Source: Alphaproteobacteria bacterium
GTDB taxonomy: Bacteria > Pseudomonadota > Alphaproteobacteria > TMED109
NCBI GenBank assembly: GCA_022824395.1
Contig: JAJDZX010000015.1
Coordinates: 1-64,000 of the forward strand
Length of the DNA stretch: 64,000 bases
Direction: 5' to 3'
Of the stretch, positions 54,384 through 64,000 are shown piece by piece (position 1 is the first letter of the stretch; each line of letters starts with the position of its first letter). The notes beneath the pieces were generated by a model, which made no database searches, was not told where the DNA came from, and saw nothing but the letters and a program-made list of their open reading frames with translations. The position numbers and the translations under genes are program-made.

Positions 54384-55625
54384 TTACTCGCTGTTGCTGT
54401 TCCGCACGAGAAACATCCCCATCGAGCCGAGGAGGAGCGGCAAACTCGCATCGATCAGGATCCAGACCAGCGACACGGTGTCCGCTCCGATCGCGGTGAA
54501 CGCGGGCGAGAGAAGGTTGAACCAGTTCCACAGCATCAGGATGCCGACGGCCAAAAGGCCGAAGAACTGCGTGTTGGCGATCAGGAATTCCCGCGTGACC
54601 GGCCCGCTGTCCGCTTCGCCGTCCGCGCGGCGTTTGCGCGCATAGCCAAAGATCAGGCCCAGCGCGATCCCCAGCACCATGAGGGGATTGAGAATGGCCC
54701 AGAGCGGGCTGTACGGCTGCGCCTCAGTGGAAGTGTGATAGAGCGGATCTGCGACCGTGTGGACGGCAACCGCGACCGCGAGTGCAAGCAGAAACGTCCC
54801 ACAGATTCGATTGAGCATGGAAGGTCTCCCGTGGTGTGGCGCGCCGGCCACGTGCTCACGACGATAGCAAGCGGCGCGCGACGTCGAAGAGCGCGCCGAA
54901 CCGGCCGCAGCGACAGTTTCGTACACCTTCAGGATGCGTACCGGGGGCATGCCCGCGAACCAGAGGGCGAGGCACAGGCCGTTCCGCAGGCTCCGCCGGA
55001 GCCAGCCATCGCGCCGGTAGCGCTCCGCTGAGGTGCGGATCACGGCGCCCAGGAAGCGGAGCCGGCGCCGGCCGATGCGGCGCACGATGTCCACGTCCTC
55101 CATGATCGGCAGGTCGCGGAAGCCGCCGATCTCGTCGAGCAGCGTGCGGGAGATCAGAAGGCCTTGGTCACCGTACGGGAGCGCCAGCAGCCGGGACCGC
55201 AGATTGGCGAGGGCCGCGGTCCTGCGCGCCGGCCACGAATCTTCGTCGAACGCGAGGCGGAAGCACGCCGCCCGGCGCCGGTGTTCCGGCGCAGTGACGA
55301 AGGCCCGGACCCTGTCGGCCCACTCCGCCGGCAGCGACGAATCCGCATGCAGGATCAGGAGCCACGCATGTGACGCCAGCGCACAGCCTGCGCGAATCTG
55401 GGTGCCGCGTCCCCGGGACGCCTTGGCGAAGCGGGCACCGTTTGACCGGGCGTGGCTCGCCGTGGCAGCGTGATCACGCGACTGGCCGTCGACCACCCAG
55501 ACTTCACCGGCCACCGGTGCCACCGACCGAAGCAACGGCTCCAGGGTCCCCGACGACTCGAGCGTAGGGATCACGACAGAGAGGTTTGTGATCGGTTGGG
55601 CGGTCGGTTGGCAGTGGGCCGGCAC
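54384..55625 (-). CDS. Family 2 glycosyltransferase (selenodomain-associated transferase 2) fused in frame to a membrane protein
   Basis: 413 codons without an internal stop. Residues 1-240 are a GT2-type transferase: NLSVVIPTLESSGTL, WVVDGQSRDHA, ILHADSSLP (DxD-like) and YGDQGLLISR. Residues about 270-413 form a separate-looking membrane protein with about four helices beginning MLNRICGTFLL and ending LVRNSNSE. The two are normally separate genes in similar loci. GTG 55625 follows GAGGAGG and is the likely start. The fused product may be real, or the membrane part may start at its own ATG (54818) with a GGGAGA site. Confidence 0.72.
   Translation of the reverse strand: MPAHCQPTAQPITNLSVVIPTLESSGTLEPLLRSVAPVAGEVWVVDGQSRDHAATASHARSNGARFAKASRGRGTQIRAGCALASHAWLLILHADSSLPAEWADRVRAFVTAPEHRRRAACFRLAFDEDSWPARRTAALANLRSRLLALPYGDQGLLISRTLLDEIGGFRDLPIMEDVDIVRRIGRRRLRFLGAVIRTSAERYRRDGWLRRSLRNGLCLALWFAGMPPVRILKVYETVAAAGSARSSTSRAACYRREHVAGAPHHGRPSMLNRICGTFLLALAVAVAVHTVADPLYHTSTEAQPYSPLWAILNPLMVLGIALGLIFGYARKRRADGEADSGPVTREFLIANTQFFGLLAVGILMLWNWFNLLSPAFTAIGADTVSLVWILIDASLPLLLGSMGMFLVRNSNSE
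54816..54830 (-). promoter_or_regulatory. Internal ribosome-binding site and possible second start inside the fused gene
   Basis: GGGAGA at 54830-54825 precedes an in-frame ATG (54818-54816) by 6 bases. The membrane protein would begin here (144 residues). This could allow a separate short product from the same transcript. Confidence 0.45.
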
Positions 55626-55856
55626 GACTTCCTCCTCGCCGCGATGTCCGTCCCGTACCTCGGCCCGGTCGGGGCGCCTGATAGTGCCAGTTTGCCGGCC
55701 GGCAGGGTGGGGCCGTTCGAATTCCACCGGGATGTTCCATCTGCGCCTGCGCGCGCCTGACGTGAAGCTGTCCGCACGTGCACCCGCCCGGGCTCGGGGA
55801 CCTGTCCCACCCAGTTCGGTCGGCGGCGCTTGCCCCTTCATGTTCTCAATATGATC

Positions 55857-55884
55857 TTTTCCTGATGCCAATGTTTGCTACAAT
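55857..55884 (+). promoter_or_regulatory. Predicted promoter of the radical SAM gene, possibly leaderless
   Basis: TACAAT (55879-55884) is a good -10 box; TTTTCC (55857-55862) at 16 bases is a weak -35. Transcription would start near 55891, the A of the ATG, so the mRNA may be leaderless. No Shine-Dalgarno sequence is visible. Confidence 0.4.
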
Positions 55885-55890
55885 GTCGGG

Positions 55891-57000
55891 ATGAACAAGC
55901 GCGCGGACGGTGGAGGAATCCGGTTCGCGCCGCCGGCCGATGCGCCTGGGCGGCGGCGCGGCCGCGGGGCGGTCAGCAATCGCAGCGGGCGCTTCGAGGC
56001 ACTTGTTCGCGAGGCCGACGCGCTCGCGCTTGCCGAGTGTCCGCCGCCACCGTCCGTCGAGACGACGGTCCAGATCAGCGAAACCCGGACCGGGCTGACC
56101 TGGAACCGGTCGCCGGACGTCGACTTCGATCGCTCGGTGAATCCCTACCAGGGCTGCGAGCACGGCTGCATCTACTGCTACGCGCGCCCGACCCACGCCT
56201 ATCTCGGGCTGTCCCCGGGCATCGATTTCGAGACCCGGATCTTTGCCAAGGAGGCGACACCCGAGCGCTTGCGCGAGACGTTCGCCCAGCGGGGCTACCA
56301 GCCGGCGACAATCGCGCTTGGGGCCAACACCGATCCGTACCAGCCGACGGAACAGAAGCTGCAGCTCACGCGCCGCGTACTGGAATGCCTGCTGGAACAC
56401 CGGCACCCGGTGAGCATTGTGACCAAGTCGGCGCGCGTGCTCCGTGATCTGGACCTGCTTGAGGAACTGTCAGCCATGAATCTGGTCCGCGTGCTGGTAT
56501 CGATCACCACGCTGGACCACCGGCTGGCCAACCGCATGGAGCCGAGGGCCAGCACGCCGGCGCGGCGGCTCGAAGCTGTGGCGCGACTGCACGATGCCGG
56601 GGTGCCCGTCGTCGTGATGAATGCTCCGGTCATCCCGGGCCTCACGGACATGGAGATCGAGCGCCTGGTGGCCGCAGCGGCCGACGCCGGGGCTGAGTCG
56701 GCGCACTACGTTCTGCTCCGGTTGCCGGGCGAGGTGGCGGAACTGTTCGAGGAGTGGCTCCACGCGCACGTTCCGGGCGCGGCCAGGCGGGTTCTTGCGC
56801 TCGTTCGCGAGACGCGCGGCGGGGCCCTGTACCAGCCGGAATTCGGTCTTCGGAGGCGCGGAAGCGGCCCGTATGCAGATCTGATCCGAACCCGGTTCAG
56901 GGCGGCGGTACGGCGCCACGGCCTGGATGCCCGGATGCCGGTTCTGGATACGAGCTGGTTTCGTCCGGACCCGGCGCAGGGAGAGCTGGCACTCAGCTGA
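55891..57000 (+). CDS. PA0069-family radical SAM protein
   Basis: A 369-residue radical SAM protein of the PA0069/Rv2578c type, distantly like spore photoproduct lyase. Cys89, Cys93 and Cys96 (CEHGCIYC) bind the 4Fe-4S cluster. NPYQGC before and ALGANTDPYQPTE, SIVTKSARVLRDLD after are family features. N-terminal RGRGAVSNRSGRFE is also typical. ATG 55891. Function unknown; it overlaps the ubiA end by 8 bases in tail-to-tail fashion. Confidence 0.88.
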   Translation: MNKRADGGGIRFAPPADAPGRRRGRGAVSNRSGRFEALVREADALALAECPPPPSVETTVQISETRTGLTWNRSPDVDFDRSVNPYQGCEHGCIYCYARPTHAYLGLSPGIDFETRIFAKEATPERLRETFAQRGYQPATIALGANTDPYQPTEQKLQLTRRVLECLLEHRHPVSIVTKSARVLRDLDLLEELSAMNLVRVLVSITTLDHRLANRMEPRASTPARRLEAVARLHDAGVPVVVMNAPVIPGLTDMEIERLVAAAADAGAESAHYVLLRLPGEVAELFEEWLHAHVPGAARRVLALVRETRGGALYQPEFGLRRRGSGPYADLIRTRFRAAVRRHGLDARMPVLDTSWFRPDPAQGELALS

Positions 57001-57895
57001 CGATCGGACTGCTCGCGAGCAGGAGGTCGGCCGCCAGTCCGACAAACCACACCAACGCGGCGCGATGGGCCCCGCGGAAGGCGATCCAGCACGACGCGGC
57101 GCTGTCCAGGTCGACGGTGGCCGTGTACCAGGCAGATACGACGCTGAAACCCGCCAGCCCCAGCCAGGCCGCGGGGCCGGCACCGGTAACCGCGAGGGCA
57201 GCCGCAAACACGGTCGTGGCGACGACATAAGCGCCGGCCACGAACCAGCGACCACGGTGACCGAGCCGGACGGCCGCCGAACGGATGCCCGTCGTCACGT
57301 CGTCGGTGCGGTCCTGATAGGCGTACAGAGTGTCGTAGCCAATTGTCCATAGGATGCAGCCGGCATAAAGCAACAGTGCTCCTGCCGTCGGCCAGCTGGC
57401 GGTGGCGGCCGACCAGCCGACCAGGGCTCCCCAGTTGAAGGTGAGCCCGAGCCAGACCTGCGGCCACCATGTGAACCGCTTCGCCAGCGGGTAGAGCAGC
57501 ACCAGCGGCAGCGAACCGGGCACCAGCCACACGGCGGTGGCCGGCAGCAGCAGCAGGAGGGTTGCGGCTGCGATCACGTGGACCGCGATGAACGCGCATG
57601 CCGTGCCGATCCCAATCCGGCCGGCGGCCAGCGGCCGGTCGCGGGTGCGCGCCACCGAGGCGTCCAGCTCGCGGTCCATGAGGTCGTTCCACGCGCAGCC
57701 GCCGGCCCGGGCGAGTGCGGCGCCGGTCAGCAGGATGACGCAGAGCACGGCCAGCTCGGCTGGGGCTGGTCGGGCCAGGGCCGCCCCCCATGCGCAAGGC
57801 CAGGCCAGCAGCCAGATCCCGATGGGACGGTCGTACCGGCCGAGCGCCACGAGGTCGGCCAGCAGGGCAGTGGGGCGGTGGTTCGCGGGAGCCAT
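56993..57895 (-). CDS. ubiA: 4-hydroxybenzoate polyprenyltransferase UbiA
   Basis: A 300-residue, about nine-helix membrane enzyme that prenylates 4-hydroxybenzoate in ubiquinone synthesis. The first Asp-rich motif is NDLMDRELD (70-78) and the second is DRTDDVTTG. RYDRPIGIWLL at the N-terminus and YPLAKRFTWWPQ are conserved. ATG 57895 is chosen because the upstream 45 residues are charged and unlike the family. Divergent neighbour of the rsmE-like gene, as in many alphaproteobacteria. Confidence 0.93.
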   Translation of the reverse strand: MAPANHRPTALLADLVALGRYDRPIGIWLLAWPCAWGAALARPAPAELAVLCVILLTGAALARAGGCAWNDLMDRELDASVARTRDRPLAAGRIGIGTACAFIAVHVIAAATLLLLLPATAVWLVPGSLPLVLLYPLAKRFTWWPQVWLGLTFNWGALVGWSAATASWPTAGALLLYAGCILWTIGYDTLYAYQDRTDDVTTGIRSAAVRLGHRGRWFVAGAYVVATTVFAAALAVTGAGPAAWLGLAGFSVVSAWYTATVDLDSAASCWIAFRGAHRAALVWFVGLAADLLLASSPIVS

Positions 57896-58047
57896 GCCCG
57901 CATGGGTAGGGGGCTGGCGAACGCGGTGCAACCGGCCGACCTTGAGGCCATCCTTCGAAGTCGTGGCGGGCCCGCGTGCCGGCGCCCCCGGGCGCGCTGC
58001 CGGAAGGCAGGTCTTCGCGTGGTCGAGCAATGAGGAGGACGACGACT

Positions 58048-58572
58048 ATGACGAAGCTACGAGAGACCGGCGGCAGCTGGTTGCTGTGCACCCCCACGGT
58101 CGAGTCGGTGCCGGCGCTTCAATACGTTACCGAGTGGGGGGTTGAGCGGATCATCTGCGTCACCCCCTCTGTGGAGGCCGTTCCGCTGCTGGATCTCGCC
58201 TCGACCCGGGATGCCATCGCGGATTCAGGGCAGCGGAGTTCCCGCGCCGACCCGCCCGAAATCGGCCCATGGATGTCGCTGTCGACGGCGCTCGGAGCGG
58301 TGCGCGAAGCGGAACGAACCCTGTTCGTACTGGACGAATTGCATCGGGGCCTGGCCTTGGCCGAAGCGTGCCGCGGCCTGCCGTCCGGAAGGATCGCCCT
58401 CCTGGTCGGACCACGGGCCGGTTTCGGATCACGGGAACGGTCCATGCTTGGTGCAGCGAAGCCGCCGGCGCGTCACGTCACGCTGGGCCCGAGGCAGTTC
58501 TCGCCCGAGGCGGCGGCCTGTGCAGCGGTGGCGGTCGTGCAACACCTTGCCGGGCTGGAGCCGGACGGCTGA
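58048..58572 (+). CDS. Truncated RsmE-like SPOUT-domain protein
   Basis: A 174-residue protein. It resembles the C-terminal SPOUT methyltransferase domain of RsmE (m3U1498 of 16S rRNA) but lacks the N-terminal PUA-like domain. The knot motifs are changed: GPRAGFGSRE where RsmE has GPEGGFS-E, and LGPRQFSPEAAA where it has LGxRILRxETA. ATG 58048 follows GAGGAGG, so it is expressed as its own gene. It occupies the ubiA-rsmE-gshA position. Probably not an active RsmE. Confidence 0.68.
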   Translation: MTKLRETGGSWLLCTPTVESVPALQYVTEWGVERIICVTPSVEAVPLLDLASTRDAIADSGQRSSRADPPEIGPWMSLSTALGAVREAERTLFVLDELHRGLALAEACRGLPSGRIALLVGPRAGFGSRERSMLGAAKPPARHVTLGPRQFSPEAAACAAVAVVQHLAGLEPDG

Positions 58573-58724
58573 CCCGGCCGCTGGCGCGGCGGAACGACCG
58601 GGCCGGGTGCCGCCCGTCCTTGCCCGTCGGGCCAAATGCGCAATACTGCGATGAGCTGGCGCAGCGATTTCGCCCTGTCCCGGTGACGCCGGGCGCGTCT
58701 GAACTTCCCGACCCGCAGGACTCT

Positions 58725-60086
58725 ATGGTCGAAACGCCTTCGCCCGCTCCGGCGGTCGGCCATGTTCGGGAGCTCGTCGAGTGGCTCGAAGCGGGCTGCA
58801 AGGCGCCGGCAGACTGGCGGATCGGCACTGAGCACGAGAAATTCGTGTATGTCGCCGAGCACTGCGAGCGCGCTCCCTACGACGGCCCTGCCGGCATTCA
58901 GGCGGTCCTGGACCGGCTGGCGGCCGGCGGATGGGAGCGCGTCGAAGAGACGGGTCGAGTGGTCGGACTGCGCAAGGGCCGGCAGTCCGTCACGCTGGAG
59001 CCCGGCGGCCAGCTGGAGCTTTCCGGGGCGCCGCTCGCGACCCTGCACGAGACGTGCGACGAGATCAACGACCATCTCTACGAGCTCCGGGCCATTGGCG
59101 ATGCCCTCGGGCTCTTTTTCGTCGGGATCGGATCGGACCCGCTGACACCGGTGGACCGCGTCCCCCTCATGCCGAAAGGGCGCTACGGAATCATGCGGCG
59201 ATACATGCCGACCCGCGGTGCGCTCGGTCTCGACATGATGATGAACACGGCGACAGTGCAGGTGAACCTCGACTTTTCGGACGAGCGCGACATGGTCCGG
59301 AAATTTCGCACGGCCTTGGCACTGCAGCCCATCCTGGCCGCCCTGCTCGCCAATTCACCATTCCGGGCGGGCCGTCCGTCCGGGTACCTGAGCTGGCGCA
59401 GCCACGCCTGGTCGGACACCGACCCCGACCGCTGCGGGATCCCGGAGTTCGTGTTCGAGGACGGCATGGGGTTCGAGCGCTGGACCGACTACGCGCTCGA
59501 CGTTCCCATGTACTTCGTCTACCGGGACGGGCGCTACATCGACGTTGCCGGGATTCCGTTCCGCCGGTTCCTGGCGGGGCAGCTGGACGCGCTGCCGGGG
59601 GAACGGCCCACGCTGCGGGACTGGGAAGATCACCTCACGACGATCTTTTCCGAAACCCGGCTCAAGCGGTTCCTCGAGATGCGAAGCGCCGATGCCGGAC
59701 CGTGGAAGCGGTTGTGCGCCCTGCCCGCGCTTTGGACCGGTGTGCTGTACGACGCGACCGCCCTCGACGAGGCCGAGGCGTTGGTCCGGTCGTGGGGACC
59801 GGAAGATCGGGAGGATCTGTTTCTCGAGGCCCCGCGGCGTGGGCTGGGCCTCGATGTCGCCGGGCGGCCGCTGCTCGCGGTGGCGGCCGAACTGGTGGAA
59901 ATCGCCCGGGGCGGCCTGAAGCGGCGGGCACGCCTGAACCCGGCAGGCGACGACGAGAGCGGTTTTCTCGATGTCCTGACGACCATCGTGGAGCAGGGCA
60001 GCACGCCCGCCGAGGCGCTGCTCGATACGTGGCGTTCGGGCGGACAGGACGGGCTGGACCGGCTCCTGGTGGACGAGGCCTACTGA
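58725..60086 (+). CDS. gshA: Glutamate-cysteine ligase, alphaproteobacterial/plant type
   Basis: A 453-residue enzyme for the first step of glutathione synthesis. WRIGTEHEKFVYV near residue 30 is the ATP/Glu-binding start; MPKGRYGIMRRYMP, LGLDMMMNTATVQVNLDFSDE and SYLSWRSHAW-like (GYLSWRSHAWSDTD) regions are conserved. ATG 58725 has AGGA upstream; the frame runs back to 58269. Complements the GCS2-type YbdK gene at 15.4 kb. Confidence 0.92.
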   Translation: MVETPSPAPAVGHVRELVEWLEAGCKAPADWRIGTEHEKFVYVAEHCERAPYDGPAGIQAVLDRLAAGGWERVEETGRVVGLRKGRQSVTLEPGGQLELSGAPLATLHETCDEINDHLYELRAIGDALGLFFVGIGSDPLTPVDRVPLMPKGRYGIMRRYMPTRGALGLDMMMNTATVQVNLDFSDERDMVRKFRTALALQPILAALLANSPFRAGRPSGYLSWRSHAWSDTDPDRCGIPEFVFEDGMGFERWTDYALDVPMYFVYRDGRYIDVAGIPFRRFLAGQLDALPGERPTLRDWEDHLTTIFSETRLKRFLEMRSADAGPWKRLCALPALWTGVLYDATALDEAEALVRSWGPEDREDLFLEAPRRGLGLDVAGRPLLAVAAELVEIARGGLKRRARLNPAGDDESGFLDVLTTIVEQGSTPAEALLDTWRSGGQDGLDRLLVDEAY

Positions 60087-60399
60087 CGCTGCGGCGGCGA
60101 CCGCCCGCCGCGGCAGTCGCGCGGCGGCATGACTTTGCTATTGTGGGAGCGAAACTGGTGGCGCTCGCCCGGGATTGACCGGGCGACGCCTGCGGGATTC
60201 GCGCGCCATTGCCGGTTGGCGCATTGCCCGCTCTCCGTTCGTCCGCGCACTCCGCCGCGCCGGGCGACTTCCCGCAGTTTCTGGCCCGGTCCTGCGGCGG
60301 CTGCCGCTCGGGTACCGATGTCGGGCCTGCGCCGCTTGGCGCCCGGATTGCCGGGCCGGGTTGCGCCGGCACAACAAGGTTGACGTCCGAGGGTTGCTG
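60087..60399. other. Intergenic region upstream of gltB
   Basis: About 310 bases with no supported gene. It should contain the gltB promoter; no confident sigma70 or sigma54 pair and no T-tailed terminator were seen. Confidence 0.45.
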
Positions 60400-63300
60400 A
60401 TGCATCGACGATTCCTCGCCAAGGCGCCGGTTCGGCAAGGGCTGTACGACCCCGCAAACGAGCACGATTCGTGCGGGATCGGCTTTGTTGCCGATCTCAA
60501 GGGCCGGCCGAGTGCAGCGATCATTGCGCAGGGCCTCGAGCTCGTGGTCAACCTCACGCACCGGGGTGCGGTCGGCGCGGATCCGACCGTTGGGGACGGG
60601 GTCGGGCTGCTGATGCAGGTGCCCGACGCGCTGTTCCGCGCAGCGGCTGCGGGCTTCGCGCTCCCGGATGGACCCTACGGGGTCGGGCAGATCTTCCTCC
60701 CGCGCGACGGCACGGCGCGGGAACGTTGCGAACGCGAAACCGAGGCCGCCCTGCGCCGCAACGGCCTCACGGTATTCGGCTGGCGCGACGTGCCGGTCGA
60801 CCGGTCCGTACTGTCGGACGTCATCCGGGCCGGCGAACCGCTGGCCCGGCAGGTGTTTGCCGGCCTGAGCGGCGACGGCGACCAGGACACGCTCGAACGG
60901 CGGCTGTTCGTTGCGCGCAAGCAGCTCAGCAACGCCGTGCGGACGTTCGGTCCGGACTGCGACAGCTTCTATGTCGTCTCGATGTCGTCCCGGATCATCT
61001 GTTACAAGGGGATGATGCTGCCGGATGCGCTGGGTCCCTATTACCGGGACCTCCAGGATCCGCGCACCGCCAGCGCGCTGGCGCTCGTCCACCAGCGGTT
61101 CTCGACCAACACCTTTCCCTCGTGGCAGCTGGCGCAGCCGTTCCGGATGCTGTGCCACAACGGCGAGATCAATACCGTGCGCGGGAACTGCAACTGGATG
61201 GCCGCGCGGCGGCACGCGCTTCGTTCCCGGCTCCTGGGCCCGGACCTGGAGACGATCTGGCCGCTCATCTCCGAAGGCCAGTCCGATTCGGCCTGCCTCG
61301 ACAACGCGCTCGAGTTCCTGCTTGCTGGCGGCTACACGCTGAGTCACGCGCTCGCGCTGCTGGTGCCCGAGGCCTGGCAGGGTCATCCCGGGATGTCACC
61401 GGGCCGCCGGGCGTTCTACGAACGCCACGCCGTGCTCATGGAGCCCTGGGACGGCCCGGCCGCACTGGCGTTCACCGATGGTCGACAGATCGGTGGCCTG
61501 CTCGACCGCAACGGCCTGCGGCCGTCGCGCTACGTGGTCACCCGGGACGACCGCGTGATTCTCGCGTCCGAGGCCGGCGTGCTGGCGATTCCCGAGCGGG
61601 ACATCGTCGCCAGCCGGCGGCTCGAACCCGGCCGCATCCTGCTGCTCGACCTCGAGGAGGGCAGGATCGTCGGCAACGACGAGGTGAAGGATTCCCTCGC
61701 CGGGATGGCCAACTGGGCGGCGGAGGTGGCAGCGACCACGCTGCGGTTGTCGGAACTGCCGGCCGGCATCCCCCCGGGCGCCACCAACGTGGCCCGCCTG
61801 GATCGGCAGCAGGCCTTCGGCTACACCCAGGAGGATCTCACCTTCCTGATGATGCCGATGGCCGCCACCGGGGCGGAAGCGGTGGGATCGATGGGCACCG
61901 ACACCCCGCTCGCGGCGCTGTCGGGGCGCGCGAAGCTCCTCTACCAGTACTTCAAGCAGAACTTCGCGCAGGTGACGAACCCCGCGATCGATCCCATCCG
62001 GGAACAGATGGTGATGTCGCTGATCACCTTCGTCGGCCCGCGCCCCAACCTCCTGGGCCTCGGAGAGCCGGACACCACGCGGCGGATTCGCCTGGAACAG
62101 CCGATCCTGACCGACGCGGAGCTGGCCCGGATCACGGCTCTGGGCGCCAGCAACGAGACCGGTCTCCGGGTCGCCGTGCTCGACATGACGTTCGACGCGG
62201 CCGCCGGCGAAGGCGGCCTCGCCGCTGCCGTTGCCGAGCTCCGGCGCGAAGCGGAAGAGCAGGTGCGCGCCGGCATCACCGTGCTGGTGCTCTCCGACCG
62301 GGCCACCGGGCCCGACCGGATCCCGGTGCCGGCGCTGCTGGCGACGAGTGCCGTGCACAGTCACCTGATCCGCTGCGGCCTGCGGACCTCGACGGGTCTC
62401 GTCGTCGAGACCGGCGAGGCGCGCGAGGTGCATCACTTCTGCGTGCTGGCCGGCTACGGCGCCGAAGCGGTCAATCCGTATCTGGCGTTCGAGACGCTGA
62501 CCGGCGTGTGCGACCTGCTGCCGGGCGAGGTGTCGGCCGAGGCGGCCGCGGCGGCGTACATCGGCGCACTCGGCAAGGGCATCCTCAAGGTGATGTCGAA
62601 GATGGGGATCTCGACCTACCAGTCCTACTGCGGGGCCCAGATCTTCGATGCCGTGGGGCTGGCGAGCGGTTTCGTCGACGAGTACTTCCCGGGTACGGCG
62701 ACCGCGGTGGAAGGCGTGGACCTGCCGGTGATCGCCGCCGAAACGGTGGCGCGCCACCGCGATGCGTTCGGCAATGCGGCGGTGCTCCGCGACGCGCTGG
62801 AGGCAGGGGGCGAGTACGCGTTCCGCCTGCGCGGCGAGGAGCACATGTGGACGCCCGACACCGTCGCGGATCTCCAGCACGCGGTGCGGACCGACGCGCA
62901 GGAGCGCTACGACGCGTTTTCGGCCGCGGCCAACAGCCAGGCGGAGCGGGCCAGGACGCTGCGCGGCCTGTTCACGTTCCGGCCCGCCCGCGCGATCCCG
63001 CTCGAGGAGGTCGAGCCCGCCGCCGAAATCGTCAGGCGATTCGCCACCGGCGCCATGTCGTTCGGGTCGATTTCGCGCGAGGCGCACACCACGCTGGCCA
63101 TCGCCATGAACCGCCTTGGCGGCAAGTCGAACACGGGCGAGGGTGGCGAGGAGGCCGACCGGTTCGTGGTCCGGCCCAACGGCGACTCGATGCGTTCGGC
63201 GATCAAGCAGGTCGCGTCCGGGCGCTTCGGGGTGACCACCGAGTACCTGGTCAACGCCGACGACATCCAGATCAAGATCGCCCAGGGGGCGAAGCCCGGC

Positions 63301-64000
63301 GAGGGCGGCCAGCTGCCCGGCCACAAGGTCGACGCGGTGATCGCGAAGGTCCGGCATTCGACCCCGGGCGTGGGGCTGATTTCGCCCCCACCGCACCACG
63401 ACATCTATTCGATCGAGGATCTCGCACAGTTGATCTTCGACCTCAAGAATGTCAATCCGGAGGCACGGATCAGCGTGAAGCTGGTGGCCGAGGTGGGGGT
63501 CGGCACCGTGGCGGCCGGCGTCTCCAAGGCCCGGGCCGATCACGTGACGATCGCGGGCTACGACGGCGGCACGGGCGCCAGTCCGCTCACGTCCATCAAG
63601 CACGCCGGGTCTCCCTGGGAGATCGGCCTCGCCGAGACCCAGCAGACGCTGGTCCTCAACGGCCTGCGCGGCCGCATCGCCGTGCAGGTCGACGGCGGCC
63701 TGAAGACCGGACGCGACGTGGTCATCGGGGCCATCCTGGGGGCCGACGAATTCGGGTTCTCCACCGCGCCGCTCATCGCCGCCGGGTGCGTGATGATGAG
63801 GAAGTGCCACCTGAACACCTGTCCGGTTGGCATTGCCACCCAGAATCCCGTTCTTCGCCGCCGCTTCACCGGCACCCCCGAACACGTGATCCGGTACTTC
63901 TGGTTCGTGGCCGAGGAGGTTCGCCAACTCATGGCCCAGCTTGGCGTCCGGACGTTCAACGAGCTGATCGGCCGCACGGACCTTCTCGATACGGCCCGTG
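60400..64000 (+). CDS. gltB: Glutamate synthase large subunit (partial, runs off the window)
   Basis: Open for 1200 codons to the window end, so about 300 C-terminal residues are missing. A short propeptide precedes the N-terminal nucleophile Cys in HDSCGIGF of the glutaminase domain ([13 protein letters not shown] at residues 16-28). The FMN-binding synthase domain has [13 protein letters not shown] and [15 protein letters not shown]. The [13 protein letters not shown] segment near 63.8 kb ligates the 3Fe-4S cluster. It makes glutamate from glutamine and 2-oxoglutarate. gltD is presumably further right. Confidence 0.95.
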   Translation, partial: MHRRFLAKAPVRQGLYDPANEHDSCGIGFVADLKGRPSAAIIAQGLELVVNLTHRGAVGADPTVGDGVGLLMQVPDALFRAAAAGFALPDGPYGVGQIFLPRDGTARERCERETEAALRRNGLTVFGWRDVPVDRSVLSDVIRAGEPLARQVFAGLSGDGDQDTLERRLFVARKQLSNAVRTFGPDCDSFYVVSMSSRIICYKGMMLPDALGPYYRDLQDPRTASALALVHQRFSTNTFPSWQLAQPFRMLCHNGEINTVRGNCNWMAARRHALRSRLLGPDLETIWPLISEGQSDSACLDNALEFLLAGGYTLSHALALLVPEAWQGHPGMSPGRRAFYERHAVLMEPWDGPAALAFTDGRQIGGLLDRNGLRPSRYVVTRDDRVILASEAGVLAIPERDIVASRRLEPGRILLLDLEEGRIVGNDEVKDSLAGMANWAAEVAATTLRLSELPAGIPPGATNVARLDRQQAFGYTQEDLTFLMMPMAATGAEAVGSMGTDTPLAALSGRAKLLYQYFKQNFAQVTNPAIDPIREQMVMSLITFVGPRPNLLGLGEPDTTRRIRLEQPILTDAELARITALGASNETGLRVAVLDMTFDAAAGEGGLAAAVAELRREAEEQVRAGITVLVLSDRATGPDRIPVPALLATSAVHSHLIRCGLRTSTGLVVETGEAREVHHFCVLAGYGAEAVNPYLAFETLTGVCDLLPGEVSAEAAAAAYIGALGKGILKVMSKMGISTYQSYCGAQIFDAVGLASGFVDEYFPGTATAVEGVDLPVIAAETVARHRDAFGNAAVLRDALEAGGEYAFRLRGEEHMWTPDTVADLQHAVRTDAQERYDAFSAAANSQAERARTLRGLFTFRPARAIPLEEVEPAAEIVRRFATGAMSFGSISREAHTTLAIAMNRLGGKSNTGEGGEEADRFVVRPNGDSMRSAIKQVASGRFGVTTEYLVNADDIQIKIAQGAKPGEGGQLPGHKVDAVIAKVRHSTPGVGLISPPPHHDIYSIEDLAQLIFDLKNVNPEARISVKLVAEVGVGTVAAGVSKARADHVTIAGYDGGTGASPLTSIKHAGSPWEIGLAETQQTLVLNGLRGRIAVQVDGGLKTGRDVVIGAILGADEFGFSTAPLIAAGCVMMRKCHLNTCPVGIATQNPVLRRRFTGTPEHVIRYFWFVAEEVRQLMAQLGVRTFNELIGRTDLLDTAR

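Noticed and set aside
61396-63927. Very long open frame on the minus strand opposite gltB (over 800 codons)
   Set aside because: High GC keeps the opposite strand open. The translation is Arg/His/Gly-rich without domains, whereas the plus strand encodes a clear glutamate synthase.
1-64000. CRISPR arrays, prophage or insertion sequences
   Set aside because: No regularly spaced repeats, transposase, integrase or phage structural genes were seen on either strand.

Overview
The window looks like a chromosomal segment of a GC-rich alphaproteobacterium, probably close to the Rhodospirillales. Supporting signs are a 5-aminolevulinate synthase (Shemin pathway), an alphaproteobacterial-type glutamate-cysteine ligase beside an rsmE-like gene and ubiA, tRNAs with encoded CCA, many 4-bp start/stop overlaps with GTG or TTG starts, and several TRAP transporters. 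No rRNA, CRISPR array, prophage or intact insertion sequence was seen. Placement is by gene content only; no phylogeny was run.

Layout. 0-8.5 kb: a possible structured RNA, tRNA-Gln(CTG), a dienelactone hydrolase, a DsbA-like isomerase, a PDZ protein, a GPP34 protein, a peptide-type ABC importer without ATPases, a vapC remnant and a NYN-LOTUS protein. 8.8-16.6 kb: a Tat-exported PhoX phosphatase, a TRAP permease pair, a DhlA-like hydrolase whose nucleophile position is Glu, mnmA and a YbdK ligase. 16.6-22.3 kb: nadK, moaA, two tRNAs, an amidase, a YhdH-type reductase and a ChaC-type protein. 22.6-28.8 kb: a probable sugar-acid locus (IlvD/Edd dehydratase, 2-hydroxyacid dehydrogenase, complete TRAP DctPQM). 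29.0-39.3 kb: indolepyruvate oxidoreductase subunits, then two TonB-dependent receptors in a more A/T-rich, gene-poor setting.

39.5-49.2 kb is the most striking part. A minus-strand run reads hemC-hemD-hemB-hemE, then a ChdC/HemQ-type coproheme decarboxylase, an actinobacterial-looking CpfC-type ferrochelatase and an FAD amine oxidase. ALA synthase lies just upstream on the plus strand. This combines the Shemin start with the end of the coproporphyrin-dependent (CPD) heme pathway, normally a Gram-positive route. Of the steps from glycine and succinyl-CoA to heme, only coproporphyrinogen oxidation lacks a recognised enzyme; the FAD oxidase, joined to cpfC by an ATGA overlap, is the positional candidate.

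49.2-64 kb: metY, a CoA-binding protein, a crotonase, a DUF2064 transferase, an amidohydrolase lipoprotein, a glycosyltransferase fused in frame to a membrane protein, a PA0069-type radical SAM protein, ubiA, a truncated RsmE-like SPOUT protein, gshA, and the first 1200 codons of gltB, which leaves the window.
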